Source: Colius striatus (taxonomy: Eukaryota; Chordata; Aves; Coliiformes; Coliidae). Taken from it: a DNA stretch of 64,000 bases. Shown piece by piece: positions 10,651 through 24,131 of the stretch. The stretch's first letter is position 1; each line of letters begins with the position of its first letter. A model generated the notes under the pieces. The model searched no databases. It was not told the DNA's origin and was given only the letters and a program-made list of their open reading frames with translations. The translations under genes and the position numbers were made by a program. The stretch lies in the NCBI RefSeq assembly GCF_028858725.1, contig NC_084768.1:1223853-1287852 (forward strand). The letters are read 5' to 3'.

Positions 10651-13600
10651 TTGGAGCAGTTCTCTCATCACGGTTCATCACTCCCTGCCTTTCCTGTCAG
10701 GATGGGCAGGCAGACAGGGCTGGGGCACCCCAAGAACCCACCAAATGCTACGGACACGGCAGGGGCAGCCATCACCTTTGCAGCAGAGTGCTCTACGGCC
10801 AGTGGCTTGGGCCAGAGAATTACAGTAGCAAAGGCCACAGCGAAATGCTTTGGATTAGCAACACACAGGGTGTGTGGACACTCTCTGTGGACACTCTCTG
10901 TGTGCACTGGCTGTGCAGGATCTGAGCAGGGACACAGCAATAAGAGGTGGCAGCCACGTGCATGTCTCTCACCCATTCCAGCAGCACAGGACAACAGCCT
11001 CCAAAGACTTGACAGGCTCCTGCCTACACTTCCCATGCCCCACAGAACAGGGCTCATCTATTCATTTAGCACTCATGCTCTGTGTTAAAGAGCACCCTGA
11101 CACAGGTCCCATTCCAGCACTCATTCCATGAAAGCCTGGTGGGGAGCAGACTTTGCCGAGCAGACAAAAGCTGAGAGCAGAAACACTGAGGCCATATGAA
11201 GATGAGAGGGCAGCTGTCCCAGCCAGGGCAGCAGGACAAGCTACAGACTGGCAAATATCACTCAGCCTCACCATCTTCTCCCTGCTTTTTCACACAGGGC
11301 ACAGGAATGAGGACTCAGAGACCAAATGGGGAGCTCTGCCAGAGACACATAAATTCTCTGCACTTGGACAGGGACGCTGAGTTTGGCAGCTGCAGTGCAG
11401 GAAGAATTAAGTACTCTATGGGCAGCCTTTGTGACTTGCACAAGTATTTACATCCTTTGCTGCACTTCATCTGTGCTCTTGTACAAAGAGCTTGAAACAC
11501 GGGCATTGGCTGATGCCCTGCTGCCTCCCTTCAGTGTTATTGCCTGTGTATGCTTTCTCTAATTGCTCGTGATCTCTACATTGACACAGGCAACACACAA
11601 CAACTGCTGCTGGCAGCAGGATGGCAGGAGCCCATCCTGCAGAGACACGGGGGACGTTACCACACACCTACCTGGCTCCTGTGCTGACCACATGGAAATG
11701 AGCTCTCAGGACGGGGCACAAGCCAATGCTTTCCCTTCTCAGCACAGCCTGCAATACAAAGACAGCATTAGCAGAAAGCACAACACCACAAGCAGAAAGC
11801 ACAACAAACCAACACAACACTGATGCTGCCCAGGAAGCAGAGAGCACACCATGTGTCAAACACAGCCAGTGGAAACTCTGTTGTAGTGTACCACTCTCCA
11901 GCAGCCTACATCTGCTTGGAGGAGCTGTCTGCCTGTTTCTGGACGCACTGTGGGACAGACTGGAGGCAGACCTGTGCAGAAAAAGGGATTTAAAACCTCT
12001 CAGCAAGTCCTTGCCCCTTCTGAAAACACCCTCAGTGTTATCAAAGGACCCTGGCCATTCCCCTCTGCTTTACATGCAAGCAAGAAGCTGAGACATCACT
12101 GAAGCAGCCTGAGCCAGTGACCAACCTGTGCCCAAGCCCAGTGTCCAAACAGGACTGAAATGCCACAGAGATGCTGAACACCACAAAGGTTGGGAACTCC
12201 AGCACAGGCAGAGCTGCTGGAAAACATCCCTGAGTCTGGCAAAGAAAAGTCTCAGGAAGATCTGTCCCAGTTTGGTTTAGTACAAGAACACTCAGCACAA
12301 ACTGGGATGGATCCAGAATCATTATATTGGGTGAGACAAAGAAATCTGTCCTGCTGGGAAGATCAAGAGTGACTGGGAAAAACACATCAGGCAACTGTAA
12401 GCACGTCCCACCTGAAACAAGGATAAGAGTCTCCCAAGGACACTATCAAACACCCAGAAGAAGCCCCAGCAGTAGCAGATGGGATTCAAAGGCAGTCCTA
12501 GAGAGTAAATCCTTCTGGAATAAGCAAGTCAGGCTCATAAACCTCTAGGGCAAAGAAAGAATGAGTCTGGCAGAAGGATCCAGAACAGACAGGAGAGTTG
12601 GTTCTGTCTTATCCAAAGGAAACCGGAAACCAAACGATTTTCTCTTCCTTTTTCCCGAATCTCATCTTTCACTCTGTTCAGAGAAAGAACACAAGCGCTT
12701 TCTTCTTGCTAATATCAGGAATCTGGAATCTGGAAGGTCATTAACCCTTTACACACTGCCCTTTGGGGATGGTTTCTACCAGCTCTAAGGGACACACTTT
12801 CTGGAATGTTCTGCCATGAACAGAGTGATTAACTGAGCTGAGTCGAGCGCCTCGGGTGCCTGAGGACAGCCAGGCAGTGAAGCAGCCGGGCCTGCAGGAG
12901 AGCAGAACTCAGTGAGACTGTTACTGTTCTACTTCCATGAACAAAAGGAAAGTCACACAACAGAATGACATCCCGGGGGAAAAAACATCAGCATTTGGAT
13001 CCCCCCTAAGAAACGTCACAGACTCCTTTTCTTTAGACTCTATGTTTTCTTAGACAAGGTTGGTCCTACCCTTGAGGACACTGGATGGTGAGATCCTTTC
13101 CAAAAGAGGGGAGAACCACCGTGGGGACAGCTCAAAAACGCTTTCCCATCCCTCAGGCTCCAGCTGGGACAGCTCCCCAGCAGGACAGTGGCCCCCTGGC
13201 TGCCTGCCACCACCTTGGGGCTGTCATTTCCACAGCAGCCTCTGGGATTGTGTTGAGCAGCTGCTGTTGGCACAGCTCAGGTGCCTGTGCTGGCATTTGC
13301 CTGCCCTGACAATACTTCTTGCCTTGTGGTTCCTTTTGCTTAGAGCTAGCTGCTCTTCAGCACCTTGTGGTTTCCTGGGCAGCCAGATGTGCAAGGCTTG
13401 CCCTCAGTGCCAAGGGCTCAAGCAGGGCCTGTATCTCAGAGGGTGCTTTAGACAGCAACAGCACGGGTGTCCTTCCCTCCAGCCAGAAAGGCAAAGTGTA
13501 GCTTTGGCTGCTCCTCCCATCAGCCTCCTGCTGTCCTGCATGCACAGGGAACTCGCAGCCCGTGACATGTCCTGTTGCTGCAGCCTGCTTAGTCAGTGGA

Positions 13601-15492
13601 ACACGGCAGGTTTGGGCTGCACGTGTTCTGCCATGAGCACAAACACGGCCCTGACACAACTCCAAACAGTCCCTCTGTGTGATCCCCAACGTGGCTCTGC
13701 ACAGAACCGGCCCCTCGGTGTCAGTGCAGGGGGGAGCTGGGAATGCAAGCTGGGAAATGGCTCAGCAAAGCAAACACGACAGCACAGCCACACTGCATCT
13801 GAAGTTTCTAAACACAAAGGGTGTAAATCTGCACCCCTTGTTCAGGCAAACCTCCAACTGCTTCTCTGTTATCAGAATAGATCCCCAGTAGGAGATCTGC
13901 TCTAGAGTGCCTGTTCTTGTCCCTGTGACAGCACCCAGAGACATTTCTTATTGGTACCAATTAGAAACCAGTTAAAGACTTTCCTTTGGCATGGCTGCAG
14001 TAAAGCTAAAACTTTATCACCAAAGAATTTCTTCCTAGCACATCTCCTCAGAGTGTGACCAGTGCTGTCAAACAGACACAGGCACCATGTTAGCCCAGTT
14101 TCAGGTTTTCATGGAAATCCAGCAGGTTACTGCTTGAAATATGCCAAGATATTTGGAAGGAAAAAGAAAAGCAAGAAGCACCTCTCTATCAACTCCAGCA
14201 CTCACAGGTCAGACCAGAGTGTTTCTTCCACTGACACCTTCCCTTTCCACACCTTCAGGCAGTTTCCTGCCTGAGGCAAAGCACCTCCTCCCTTCTCCAG
14301 TCAACTGGAAGGCATATTTCAAACAGGCATGTGCCAAAGCCACACTGTAATCAATTGTAACAAAGCCCAGCAGCTCAGGCTGCAAAAGGATACTTGCCAT
14401 GATCTCCTGGGAGTGCCACTGGGGAGTTGTCTCAGTGAAATACACATTTCTTGGCTTCCCCAAACAGAAGCAGCAGCTACAGAAATGGAAACCACTGCCT
14501 AGCCGTGACTCCAGGGCCGTACAGGAGGTGCAAAGGATGCCAGGCTAGAAGGTCACTGAAGCAGTCAAATCATCAGTTCTGGCTTTGTTTCCTCTGCCCT
14601 GAGCCACCAAGGGAGAGAATGTTTCAATTAGGCCTGTCATGCTGTTTGGCATCACACCCCCACAACGCTTAAAAGGCACAAGGAAGGAGCAACATACTCA
14701 GAAAACACCTTCTCTTCCCTTCTGTGCCCAGAATGGCTCTGCTGTGGCTCTTTGGCACTTCAGCAGAGGAAGGCAGGAGGGTACAGAAAAAAGAAACAGA
14801 GGTTCCAGCAGTCAGTGAGAACACCGTGAATCCCATGCACCAAGTTCACGTGCTGTGCTGGCTCTGTTGTACCTGCGCCAGACTCAAACAACGTGTCTCG
14901 GCATAGATGGGATTGACAGAGAAAAACATTCCTGTCAGCTACAGACACGCTTCCATCTCTCTGTACAGGACTCTGGTCTGGTCAAAGTACAACCTTCTAC
15001 CATTGCAGCCAGTGGCACACTTATGCTTTTTCGTTCATACTCTTCATAACAATCTGAGACTCAAAGAGGCAACAATGCACTCACCCAATTCCTTGGGTGT
15101 ATCATTCCCCTGCTCTGTCCTCACTGCCCACTCCAGTGGCAACAGTTGAACACACACACAAATCTGGGGGGAGAATGTGCAGTATACTCTGTGCCAGCTG
15201 GGACCCTGACCCAACAAAAAGGTCAAACTGTTCCCATCAGCTTCAGCAGATCTGCTCCATGGCTTGTCTTTTTTGGGAGCTGGGTGGAGGATGGGAGTTG
15301 CTGCTCTACACATCTCTCTCCTACACTCACTGCTCTTGAGCAGGCTGATGGGCTCTTTGAGACACGAGAAGCAAAAGAGGGATGAACAATGAGCTCAGCC
15401 TGGTGTGCTTTGCCAGGGGATCTCACACATCTGCAGAAAAGCCATTGCAGAACATGGCATCACAATTTCTTTTGACCAGGCCACACCATTTC
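10651..15492. other. No recognisable gene
   Basis: About 4.8 kb of ordinary mixed-composition sequence with no recognised domain, no convincing chain of splice-bounded exons and no clear repeat family. It contains a small tandem of 'agcagaaagcacaacaccaca' near 11769-11810. Long open frames around 13060-13900 lack any family signal and are probably chance. Confidence 0.45.
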
Positions 15493-15930
15493 CAAAGCAC
15501 TCACTGGAATAGAAAGAGCAAAACTGCAACAAACCCAAAAGCCTCACACAGCCTCGTGTGGCAAGAGCAACTGACTGCAATCCCACTTAGAGGGGCTGCA
15601 CCCTAAACCAGACCTGCCATAGAACAGGCTCTTGTCATACAAACAGCTATTGAGGGGAATTGGACTGGGCTGGAACTATGAGCTCATTTCACAGATACCA
15701 AAGCACTGCTGTTGCACAGGAAAGGTCCCCGAGAAGAGGTGGATTTGAACCAGTAGGCCTCGACATACAGGTCACCCTCAAACTCCTGATGTCTTGAGCT
15801 CTACAACCTGAAGAAGGGGAATCAAGAGCAAGCAGGTGGCTTGCTGAGGACAACAGACCACGTTACAAGGATTACAAGCACATCTTGAGGACAACAGCTG
15901 GTAATGCATCTGTGACACCTCTGTCTCTAA
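15493..15930. repeat. Direct repeat, copy 2 (partner 8617-9014)
   Basis: Same orientation and order as 8617-9014. A roughly 70-base insert or replacement at 15733-15800 includes 'gtggatttgaaccagtaggcctc', which superficially resembles the reverse complement of a tRNA B box. Confidence 0.85.
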
Positions 15931-16611
15931 GCGGAAAAGAATGTATTTTAAATCACTAGGGGAAGCTCTCCAGAAACTCATGTCCACCATGGGTCAAATT
16001 CCTGCTCCCGAAGCCCTGCATTTAATTCTAATGGTTTACACACACTGACTAAACACCCAGTAGCAGGAAAAAGGAAAGAAAATAGCATCCCTGTTCTAAA
16101 TATACCTTCATACAATAAGCTGAGCCAAGACATGCCAAAGGATTTAGATGCACTAGACAGAAAACAGCACAGGAGGTTCAACAGTTTGGGACAGCACTTG
16201 AAAAGAAATGAATCTGCACATGGAGCTCGTGAGAGATTTGCCTCCAACTGAAATGCCCACAGAACACTGAACAGCAAGAGAAAATGTATCACTCTAGTTA
16301 ATGGAAAAGAGCTGGACAGCACACCCAACAGTATCCTCCCTTTTAGATCATGTTTCCAAGCAGACAGTAGACACATGGAAAACTGCCAGTGCACTTATTC
16401 TGAAGCCACAGAGACTGCAGTGCCACCAGCACAAAAGGGCTTTTTACAGCTGTCCTTCCCTAAGGGCTGAACACGCTACTGAAAATCTCCTTCTTGCTTG
16501 CCGAGCTGTAAAGCTGCACCCAAGAGGCTTCAGGTGAGCTCAGGTGACTTCTGGTTTATGACAGTCTAGGTGGGATATTGGCTTACAATGGCATCTGTGG
16601 TCTTCCTGCAG
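15931..16611. other. No recognisable gene
   Basis: Mixed-composition, probably intergenic or intronic sequence; nothing could be supported. Confidence 0.4.
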
Positions 16612-16710
16612 GACAGAAGGCGATGTAGCACGACAGATTGGTCCAGTCCGTACCAAGTTGTCCTCGTGTTTGGATTTGAGCATCCAGGTCACATCGTACA
16701 GCCTGTGCAG
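16612..16710 (+). other. Exon-like segment, unidentified
   Basis: This 99-base segment has a strong acceptor (tcttcctgcag) and a consensus donor (GTGAGT). Two plus-strand frames are open throughout; one reads DVARQIGPVRTKLSSCLD. The opposite strand is also open (LYDVTWMLKSKHEDNLVR) and follows a 'cctgcacag' acceptor, so even the strand is uncertain. No family was recognised. Confidence 0.25.
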
Positions 16711-19700
16711 GTGAGTTTCCTCAGAGCAGCCAGCAGGGAAGCACACAACCATGATCCACTCTGGGATGGAAGGAGGTCAAGTTCACAGCCTCTCTCCATA
16801 ATGTGATCAAAGTCAGCACCTGTGTGAAGAAATTAGATGCAACAGGTCAGAGTAAAGCAGCCCAGACCAAGCACAGCACATGAATGAAAGAAACTGCAAC
16901 TTGGGCTCCTACAGCCAAGCAGCTGCTGTTTCCAACACTTTCATCATATTTACAATGTATTAAATGCCTGCAGAGCTCAAATGATTCAGTTCAGTACACA
17001 AATGGAGTCAGACAAGTGTTAGAGTTACTGGCTGCAACCAGTAATGCAGCAAAGAACTGAAATGGATGCCAGCAACTTTGACAGCACCAGTGCGACATAT
17101 CTGGGAGTTAGAAAGACAGCACAGATGTGTTTCTGTCTGCACACAGCTCTTTTTCTGTAGAATTCTGCAATGCTTTACAGCTGGGAGATTCATGGTGTCC
17201 ATGATCCTGCCTTTTTTCCACTGTACCATCACAGAAAAGGGATTCGCTCATCTTCCTGCCCTGAAGTTATACTTACCCTACACAAAAAGGAGCAGAAAAG
17301 GCTTTCTTAGGTGAGGGGAAACAGCTGGAAAGCTGATAAATGCTATTTTGGCTCCACACATGACAAATATTCCCAAAGAGACCTCAGAACTCCCCAGACA
17401 GTGACGCTGTACATCACAGTCTGGGAATGGCTGGGACACACAGAAGTGTGCAAGTGGCAGGTTTCCTTCCAAAATGTCTGGAATGGACTTGTTCTGAAGA
17501 ACTGCAAAGCACACACACCTGATGGCATAAGATGCACCTCCCCAAAGGGCCTGGTCCCACTTCTACCAGGTTCCTGTCTTTACTTAGACAGCAGAAATTG
17601 AGGAAACTTCATGGTGTTTTCAGCTTCTCTTCACTCTTAGGGTTTGAAAGGCTGCAGGGAACACACCGTGGCTGCAGGAACAAATCAATAACTAATAACC
17701 CAAATTCCAGACAAAGCTTTTAGAACTACAAAGCAATTAGTGCAATGTGCCTCTCCCTCCACTTCCCTGGTCTTGGTTGCTCACACACATGTACCCACTG
17801 CTTAAGGAGTGGCTTCCACCATTGGAAAGAGCTCTTATGACTAAACCTCCATAACCTGAATAATCAGTCACTCAGTGGCTTCCTCTGGAAAATAACTCTC
17901 TGTTGCACACTGCTGTAACACATAACCAAGTATAGAACCTAGCAGCAGGCACCATATAAGCATTTGAACCATAACATAATGCAACCCACTAGCACAGATC
18001 TCTAGTTACTGTCTGCATGCTGTGTCACCTACTGAAATGTACAGCACCACACACTCTGTCCTGCTCTGGGTACAAAAAAGGACAATCCTGACAACTTCCA
18101 CAATTCAGCAGCTGGTACAACTTCAGGTATCAGTGCTGCTTGAAAAGAAACTTTCCTCAAGTACCTATAATGCAGTTTGAAACTCTGAATGATTGGTTGC
18201 CCATCTAAAACAGAAATGTACCACTGAAAGGGCTCTTCTTCTGAAATCTCCTCTGGGGAGCACGTTCCATCGCACAGTCTCACACAGCTACAACACAGCC
18301 TTGTCAGGATGAGTTAGCTTTGATACTAATTCTGGGCAGCTCCCAAAATCAATAGAGCCCTCCCATCTGCAAATGATACTTTGATTCATGCCATGACACT
18401 TCCCATTGCCTGCCCATGATGCACCAAACTACTCAATTTCACTCTTCATAAGGTCAACATGACCTTGTCCATTGTACGTCTACCTGCTGTCTCCCAAACC
18501 AAGCTGTTCTTTTGGTGGGCTACTTCCTTTTGGGATGCTTGGTGTGAATTATTGTTTGGAGGAAACCCCAGGATTACTGAGTTTGTTCAAAATGACACCC
18601 AAAGACAGCAAAGGAAGCCTTTGGAAATCAGCCTTCCACATCACTGGGGCCTTTGATCAAAAGCTGCCTCATTCACAAACTGGCAGACACAAATTTGATG
18701 AGCTTTGAATTTGTCTCTTTGAAAAGAATCCCCTGAAATGCATCTAAATCTGGATTTCAGGCTATTCACACATCCTATCAGTTGAGTGCTGATGCATCCA
18801 CTGATGCATTCTGGTTTAGACACAGGGAATTTTTTCCTTTGAAAGCACAGTTACCCTACTTCTGGGTTCTTCAACGGGGCCACGTTCTTCCAAATGAGGC
18901 CAGCAGAGTGCTTGGGGCAGTTCTGAATGACAGAGCTCCTCACTTACTCTTTACTTAATGCTCACAGCACAGATCAGGGAGAAGTTCAGTTGGGAATTTC
19001 AAACTATGGCCTTGTAACCTTAGTTCTCCCCCATCTGTTGTCATTAACACAGCCATGAGCAGAAACTCTGCAATTATCTCCTTCTTTCCACCTCCTCCAA
19101 CTAGTTCTGTTCCACAGCGGCTTTTAGGAACCCACAGGCCAGTTGGGCAAGCGCAGATCAGAGTCCACATGCAGGTGGTTCAGGCAGGAGCCTGCTCTGC
19201 AGAAATGCTCAGCGAGCACAGGCAGCAGCAGCGGCTCCCAGGCTGCTGCCTTTCAGACCACCTCCATCCATCAGCATTTCCTGAGACACAGACAAAGGTG
19301 ACATCTCACTGGCATCCCCTCACCTTTGCCAAGAGACAGACACAGAGCAATGGCCAATTCCCACAGCACCTCAACACCCTTTGCTGGGTTTGGCAAAATT
19401 CAGCTTACTCCTGTGGGCCCTGAAACTTCACGAGCTCCCTGAGGCAGCTGCGTGCTCTTGACCTCACCAGCACTGACCCCACCAGGCAAAGGCCAGCTGA
19501 CAGAAGACAAAGATTTGCTGCTCTAGAGAAATCTGGATTTCTAAAGCATTTTCTCACCCACCATACCTTTCACACAGCTGCCAGCTTCAGTTTTCCCTCT
19601 GATCAGAGGGAACCCTTGGATAAAACATTTCAGATTTCCTTCCATTCTAAAGTGGCTTCAAGGGCAAAGACTCAGATTTCTGGCTGAACGCTTCAACCAT

Positions 19701-20831
19701 TTCCTCTACATTTGAAAGCTTAGACCCTTTCTTGGGAGACTTTGCAGACTCGGGCACTGAGGCTTTCAGACTCGTTTCAGATGGAGATCCCCACTTGTCT
19801 GCCTCTGATCTGCTTTCAGGACAACAAACTTACCAGGAATGCTACAGAGCCAATTGATTGATTGGATTCACACAGATGATTCCCTGGCCTAAAGATCAGA
19901 AAAAGGAACCAAGTCAGTACTAAAGGTTTACTCACCATCCTGCCAAAGCTCTGCTGTGCATTTGTGCAGCCTGAAGAAATCACTCCAAAAGTTCAGGACT
20001 CACCACGCTTCTCCTGCAATCCTGACAAATGCATGTGTTAGCTCAGATCCTTCATGTGCCTGTTCCAATATACAAGTTACCCTGTCAACAAATTAAATCC
20101 AAGCTGTTGTTCTCCTAAGGACCACAAAGTCTGCGCCCATCTGCAGCATCAATTCCCTCTTGGCAGGATCAAATTGGCCAGTCCACACTTCTACAGAACA
20201 AGCCCATTCTTGCTTCTCTCAATTATCTGAGAGCAGCATTCCCAAAGGCAGTAGCAAACATTCCTTTCTGCTAAAGGCTGCAAAACCAAGGCTGCTGCTG
20301 ACTTGGAGCTGCATGAAGGTGTTGAGCTACATCTTTGCCAGGCCAGGAGTGTTTCACCACCAGGGCACTCTCAGGGGAACCACAGGTTTGCAGAGAAATG
20401 GAGAGAGAGGCAATCACTAAAGGACACACACCAACTGTAACCCAAAAAATAGTTCAGACAGGGGCTCAGTCATGGGGTTTGGAAGGCAAATGATTTGCAG
20501 TAATTCTCCACACAGTGCTCTATATTTACACCTTCATAGTTTGGACTTGGCCTTGCAGACAAATTACCAGCCTTTCTAAGAGCTCCAGCTCTACTGTGCC
20601 TCACCACTACTACCTTGTCAGGCCTGGATGTTGGCTCACGCACACAGGAACTAGACTGACCCCAAAACCACAACCTGGGCCCTGCAGCACCGATGAGCCA
20701 AGTGAGTTCAGGTGGTAGCACACTTCTGAGCCCTGCTCCTTTCTCCAAGACTACACGTCCCAGTCAGAGACAAACTCAGACTGTGCAAGCATCCCAAGAA
20801 GTCCACCCATTGAATACACCAGGCACTTTGA
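16711..20831. other. No recognisable gene
   Basis: About 4.1 kb of relatively AT-rich single-copy sequence without long open frames, recognised domains or identified repeats. It resembles intronic or intergenic DNA. Confidence 0.45.
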
Positions 20832-21010
20832 CTTGGTAGAATCTTACCTTCTTGTTTTAATTGTGGAAACTCCCCTCTCCATTACTGAGCCATAGAAAAG
20901 AGCCGGAATGGCTGCTACAGTGAGTAGGAGCTACTGATTTGCTGTGAAGTTGAAAATATGATTATATATGATAATATACGACAGGGCAGAAGTGCACTTC
21001 ATCAAGCAGC
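20832..21010. repeat. Direct repeat, copy 1 (partner 24132-24310)
   Basis: The stretch from 'gacttggtagaatcttac' through 'gaatggctgctacagtgagtag' to 'agaagtgcacttcatca' recurs at 24132-24310 in the same orientation with moderate divergence. The two copies bracket the GC/CT-rich module and a CR1 element. Confidence 0.8.
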
Positions 21011-21737
21011 TCAGCAGTGGGTTCCAGCTGCACGTCAGGGCAGCAGTCAGCACAGGTTTAACTGGAAATGTCTGCTGAAATCCCAACAGCTGCCTCTGCA
21101 AGGTCACATCAATCCCAGAGATACAACAACAACAACCCCCAGCCAACACTACACTGTGTTTTTCACTCCTGAAGGACATCAGGTTGGCATCGCAGCCAGG
21201 GTCCCTACCTGGGTGTGTGAACTTGCCCCGCGGCGGCTGCCAAAACAGCGGCACAGCCAGGACGGCGAGCTCCCGGCCGGGCTGTGCCTGCGAAACCTCT
21301 GGCCCAGCACCTGTGGGGAGAAGGGAAATGGAGTGAAAGCCCTGCCAGAGTGACCAGCACCACACACTGCTGCTGTCAGACTGAGATGCTGGGGCGGCTG
21401 TGGGGGCTCTGGCAGCTGGGGCACCCGGGGCCTGTGCCCGGGGCCTTGTCTCCATCTCCTGCCCCTCCCCAGCTCTCGGGTCACCAAGGGGCCGCCCCAG
21501 CCAGGCCCAGCTCCAGCCTGGAGCTCCCATCACCAGCCCCGGGTGGGCAGCAGGCAGGAGACACCCCCAGAGCTGCCCAAGGGCCTGGCTGGCCCCAGCC
21601 CTCACCTCAGCCAGGCCACAGCTGCAGCACAGCCTGTGCCTCACAGCACCGACACGGCTGTGGGCAGCTGAGGGGGCAGCGACAGCTCCCAGAGCTCCCA
21701 GCAATGAACAAGGACGGCTGGCAGCCCCTGCCCAGGG

Positions 21738-23043
21738 CTACAGCTCCCACATGGCCCAGGAGCCAACATGGCTGGCCGGTAGCCAGTGCCCCAGGCCTAC
21801 AGCTCCCACGTGCCCCGGGGCCTCCTTCCTGCTGCCTGACCCTGCAGGGACACCAGCCCCTGGCCAGGCCCCCCTGACCCTGCAGCCCCATGGCCGCCTC
21901 CCCAGGGCTGCACAGGCCCAGCCCCAGGAGGAGCCAAAGGAGGAGGAGGAGGAAAATACGGGGAGGAGCAGGGCAGAGGGACAGAGCAGGAAAGGGATGG
22001 AGCTTAAGGAGACAGGGAGTGCAGGAGGAAAAAGAGCAACAAGCAGCAGCAGAGAGGGACAGAGAGAGGATTGGAAGGGCAGAAAGGAGGATGGGGGGAT
22101 ACACAGACACAGGCTGGGAGTGGGACAGGGGGGCAGAGAGACAGAAAAGGCACCAGGAGAGTGGAGTGACAGAGAAATGGGACAGGGATTAGGACAGAAG
22201 GGAATAGGGAAGGAAAGAGAAAGGGAGAGGAGGGGAGGGGAGGGGAGGGGAGGGGAGGGGAGGGGAGGGGAGGGGAGGGGAGGGGAGGGGAGGGAAAGCA
22301 TCCATAGAGAGCAAAGAACAGAGGGATGTGGATCAGCAGAAGGAGGCGCAGGAGGGTGGAACAGTGATGGCCTGAGAGAGTCAGAGGAAGAGCCCTTTCA
22401 AGGGGGTGAGGAGCAGGATGGAGGCCTGGAGAGAAGAGAGAAGTTCCAGCCAGCTGAGCAAGAGAGACGGGCAGGAAAGTGGGGACAGGCTGTGGGGGAG
22501 AGAGGGAAAATAAGGCCAGAAATCACAACATGGTGATAGAAAAAGGCAAAGGGCAGGGAGCAGGAGAGGAGAAAAAATAGCAACAGGGTGTAGGACAGGC
22601 AGGGAGGGGTTAGAAAATACAGACAAGGAGTCCTACAGAGAAAGAGAAAGAAAAACCAGTGATGGGGTAAAGACAGAGAGGGAGGAGGTGAAAGATGAGG
22701 GCAGGGAGCCAGACCGAGTGATGGGGAGGGACCAAAACTAGCAATTATGGACAAGTGCTCTCATTCCCTGAGCACTGCCCAGGAACTGCATTAGCAGGAG
22801 CCTCCAGAAATGTGGTGCCTGCAAAAGGCCTGTCCTGGGCCCAGCCCTGCACCCTGAGAGTGCTGCCGACCAGCACCTTGTCCAGTGGCCAGCACTGGGG
22901 AAGGGAAATCAACTGTTTCTTTGGGTTTTTTTGTGATGGTTTTGCTTTTAAAAAGCAACTGTGTGTGCTCTAAATAGCACCTGCAAGGAAAAGGGAAGCA
23001 GGCTTCCCAGGTGGGACACCTTTAATGCCTGAACCAGGTACCA
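21738..23043. repeat. GC/CT-rich duplicated module, copy A
   Basis: The reverse complement of this module occurs at 57310-58578, and part of it at 48912-49530. It contains a GC-rich end (near 21738-21950), a purine-rich middle (aggagga and gagagagg runs) and an end with shared blocks such as 'gcaggagcctccagaaatgtggtgcctgc'. Long arginine/glutamate-rich open frames across it are a by-product of purine bias and are not proposed as genes. Confidence 0.88.
22224..22292. repeat. (GGGGA)n microsatellite
   Basis: About fourteen tandem copies of GGGGA lie within module A. The matching position in the inverted copy near 58.05-58.12 kb has only interrupted CTTCTC/CCTGTC sequence, so the array expanded in this copy alone. 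Confidence 0.93.
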
Positions 23044-23057
23044 GAGTTCAGAGATTT

Positions 23058-23735
23058 CATAGAATCATAGAATAAAATCACAGAATGGTAGGGTTGGAAG
23101 GGGCCTTTAGAGATCATCCAGTCCAACCCCCTGCAGAAGCAGCTCCCACCTAGATCAGGTCACACAGGAATGTGTCCAGGGGGGTCTTGAAGCCCTCCAA
23201 GGACGGAGCCTCCACACCCTCCCTGGGCAGCCTGGGCCAGGGCTCCCTCACCTCTCAGTTAGAGTTTTTTCTTTTGTTTCAATGAAACTCTTTGTGTTGT
23301 AGCTTCATCCCATCACCCCTTGTCCTGTTGCTAGCTACAACAGAGAAAAGGGATGTCCCAACCCCCTGACACCCATCCTTTAGATAATTGTAAATGTTAA
23401 TAAGGTCTCCCCTCAGTCTCTTCTCCAGACTGAACAGCCCCAGGTCCTGCAGCCTTTCCTCGTGAGGAAGATGCTCCAGTTCCCTGATCATCTTGGTGGC
23501 CCTGTACTGGCCTCTCTACAGAAGTTCCCTGGAGCTGAGGAGCCCAGAACTGGACACAGGACTCCAGAGCAGAGGGGGAGCAGAACCTCCCTTGACCTGC
23601 TGCCCACACTCTGCTTGATGCACCCAGGATGCCATTGGCTTCTTGCCCACGAGGGCACGTTGCTGACTCATGTTCAATTTATTACCAGCCAGCACTCCCA
23701 GGTCTATCTCTGCAGAGTATTTAGCTGAAGCAGTG
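23058..23735 (-). mobile_element. CR1 LINE 3' fragment (about 680 bp)
   Basis: It begins with 'catagaatcatagaataaaatcacagaatggtagggttgg', the reverse-complemented CR1 3' end. It then runs through 'gtccaaccccctgcag', 'ctcccctcagtctcttctccag' and 'tattaccagccagcactcccaggtc'. Minus orientation; the longest CR1 piece in the window. It starts 15 bases beyond the end of module A. Confidence 0.93.
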
Positions 23736-24095
23736 AGAGGCATTTAGGTGCCACTTGAGGCTCCTGCTGAGCTTAATTAAGTTCTAAGGCACCGTGTCTC
23801 CCTGCTTTGCCTATGGAGAACCAGTGTACACCAGAGGAAAGTGCTACTGAAGCTCTGCACCTTTACCTAAAAAAGGCAATTATTTTTAGATTTCCCAAGA
23901 AAGACGAGAGGGATTTTCCATTCTTCACCTTCTGGTGAAGAATGCAGCAACCTTGTTCCACTGTGAAGAGGAAGATTGAGACCTTGTGAATTTCAGAAGG
24001 GGAGAGATTTGCTTGAATGAGGCCTGTACCAAGAGCAAGCTGGTGGGAGAGGACAGGAGTGAGGAAAGAGCCGAGTTAGAAAGCGCTCTAAGAGA

Positions 24096-24128
24096 GAATT
24101 CTCTCCTAGATTCTCTAGGAGAGAATTC
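24096..24128. repeat. Perfect 14-bp hairpin
   Basis: GAATTCTCTCCTAG, a 5-base loop (ATTCT), then CTAGGAGAGAATTC: a perfect inverted repeat. It ends four bases before the second copy of the 20832 repeat, so it may mark the end of a small element. Confidence 0.85.
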
Positions 24129-24131
24129 TGA

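Noticed and set aside
15733-15800. Possible tRNA gene (reverse B-box-like string)
   Set aside because: No A box, acceptor stem or cloverleaf could be built around it.
21400-22536. 378-codon plus-strand frame rich in Arg, Glu and Gly
   Set aside because: It runs through the duplicated module and the (GGGGA)n array; the inverted copy does not preserve the frame.
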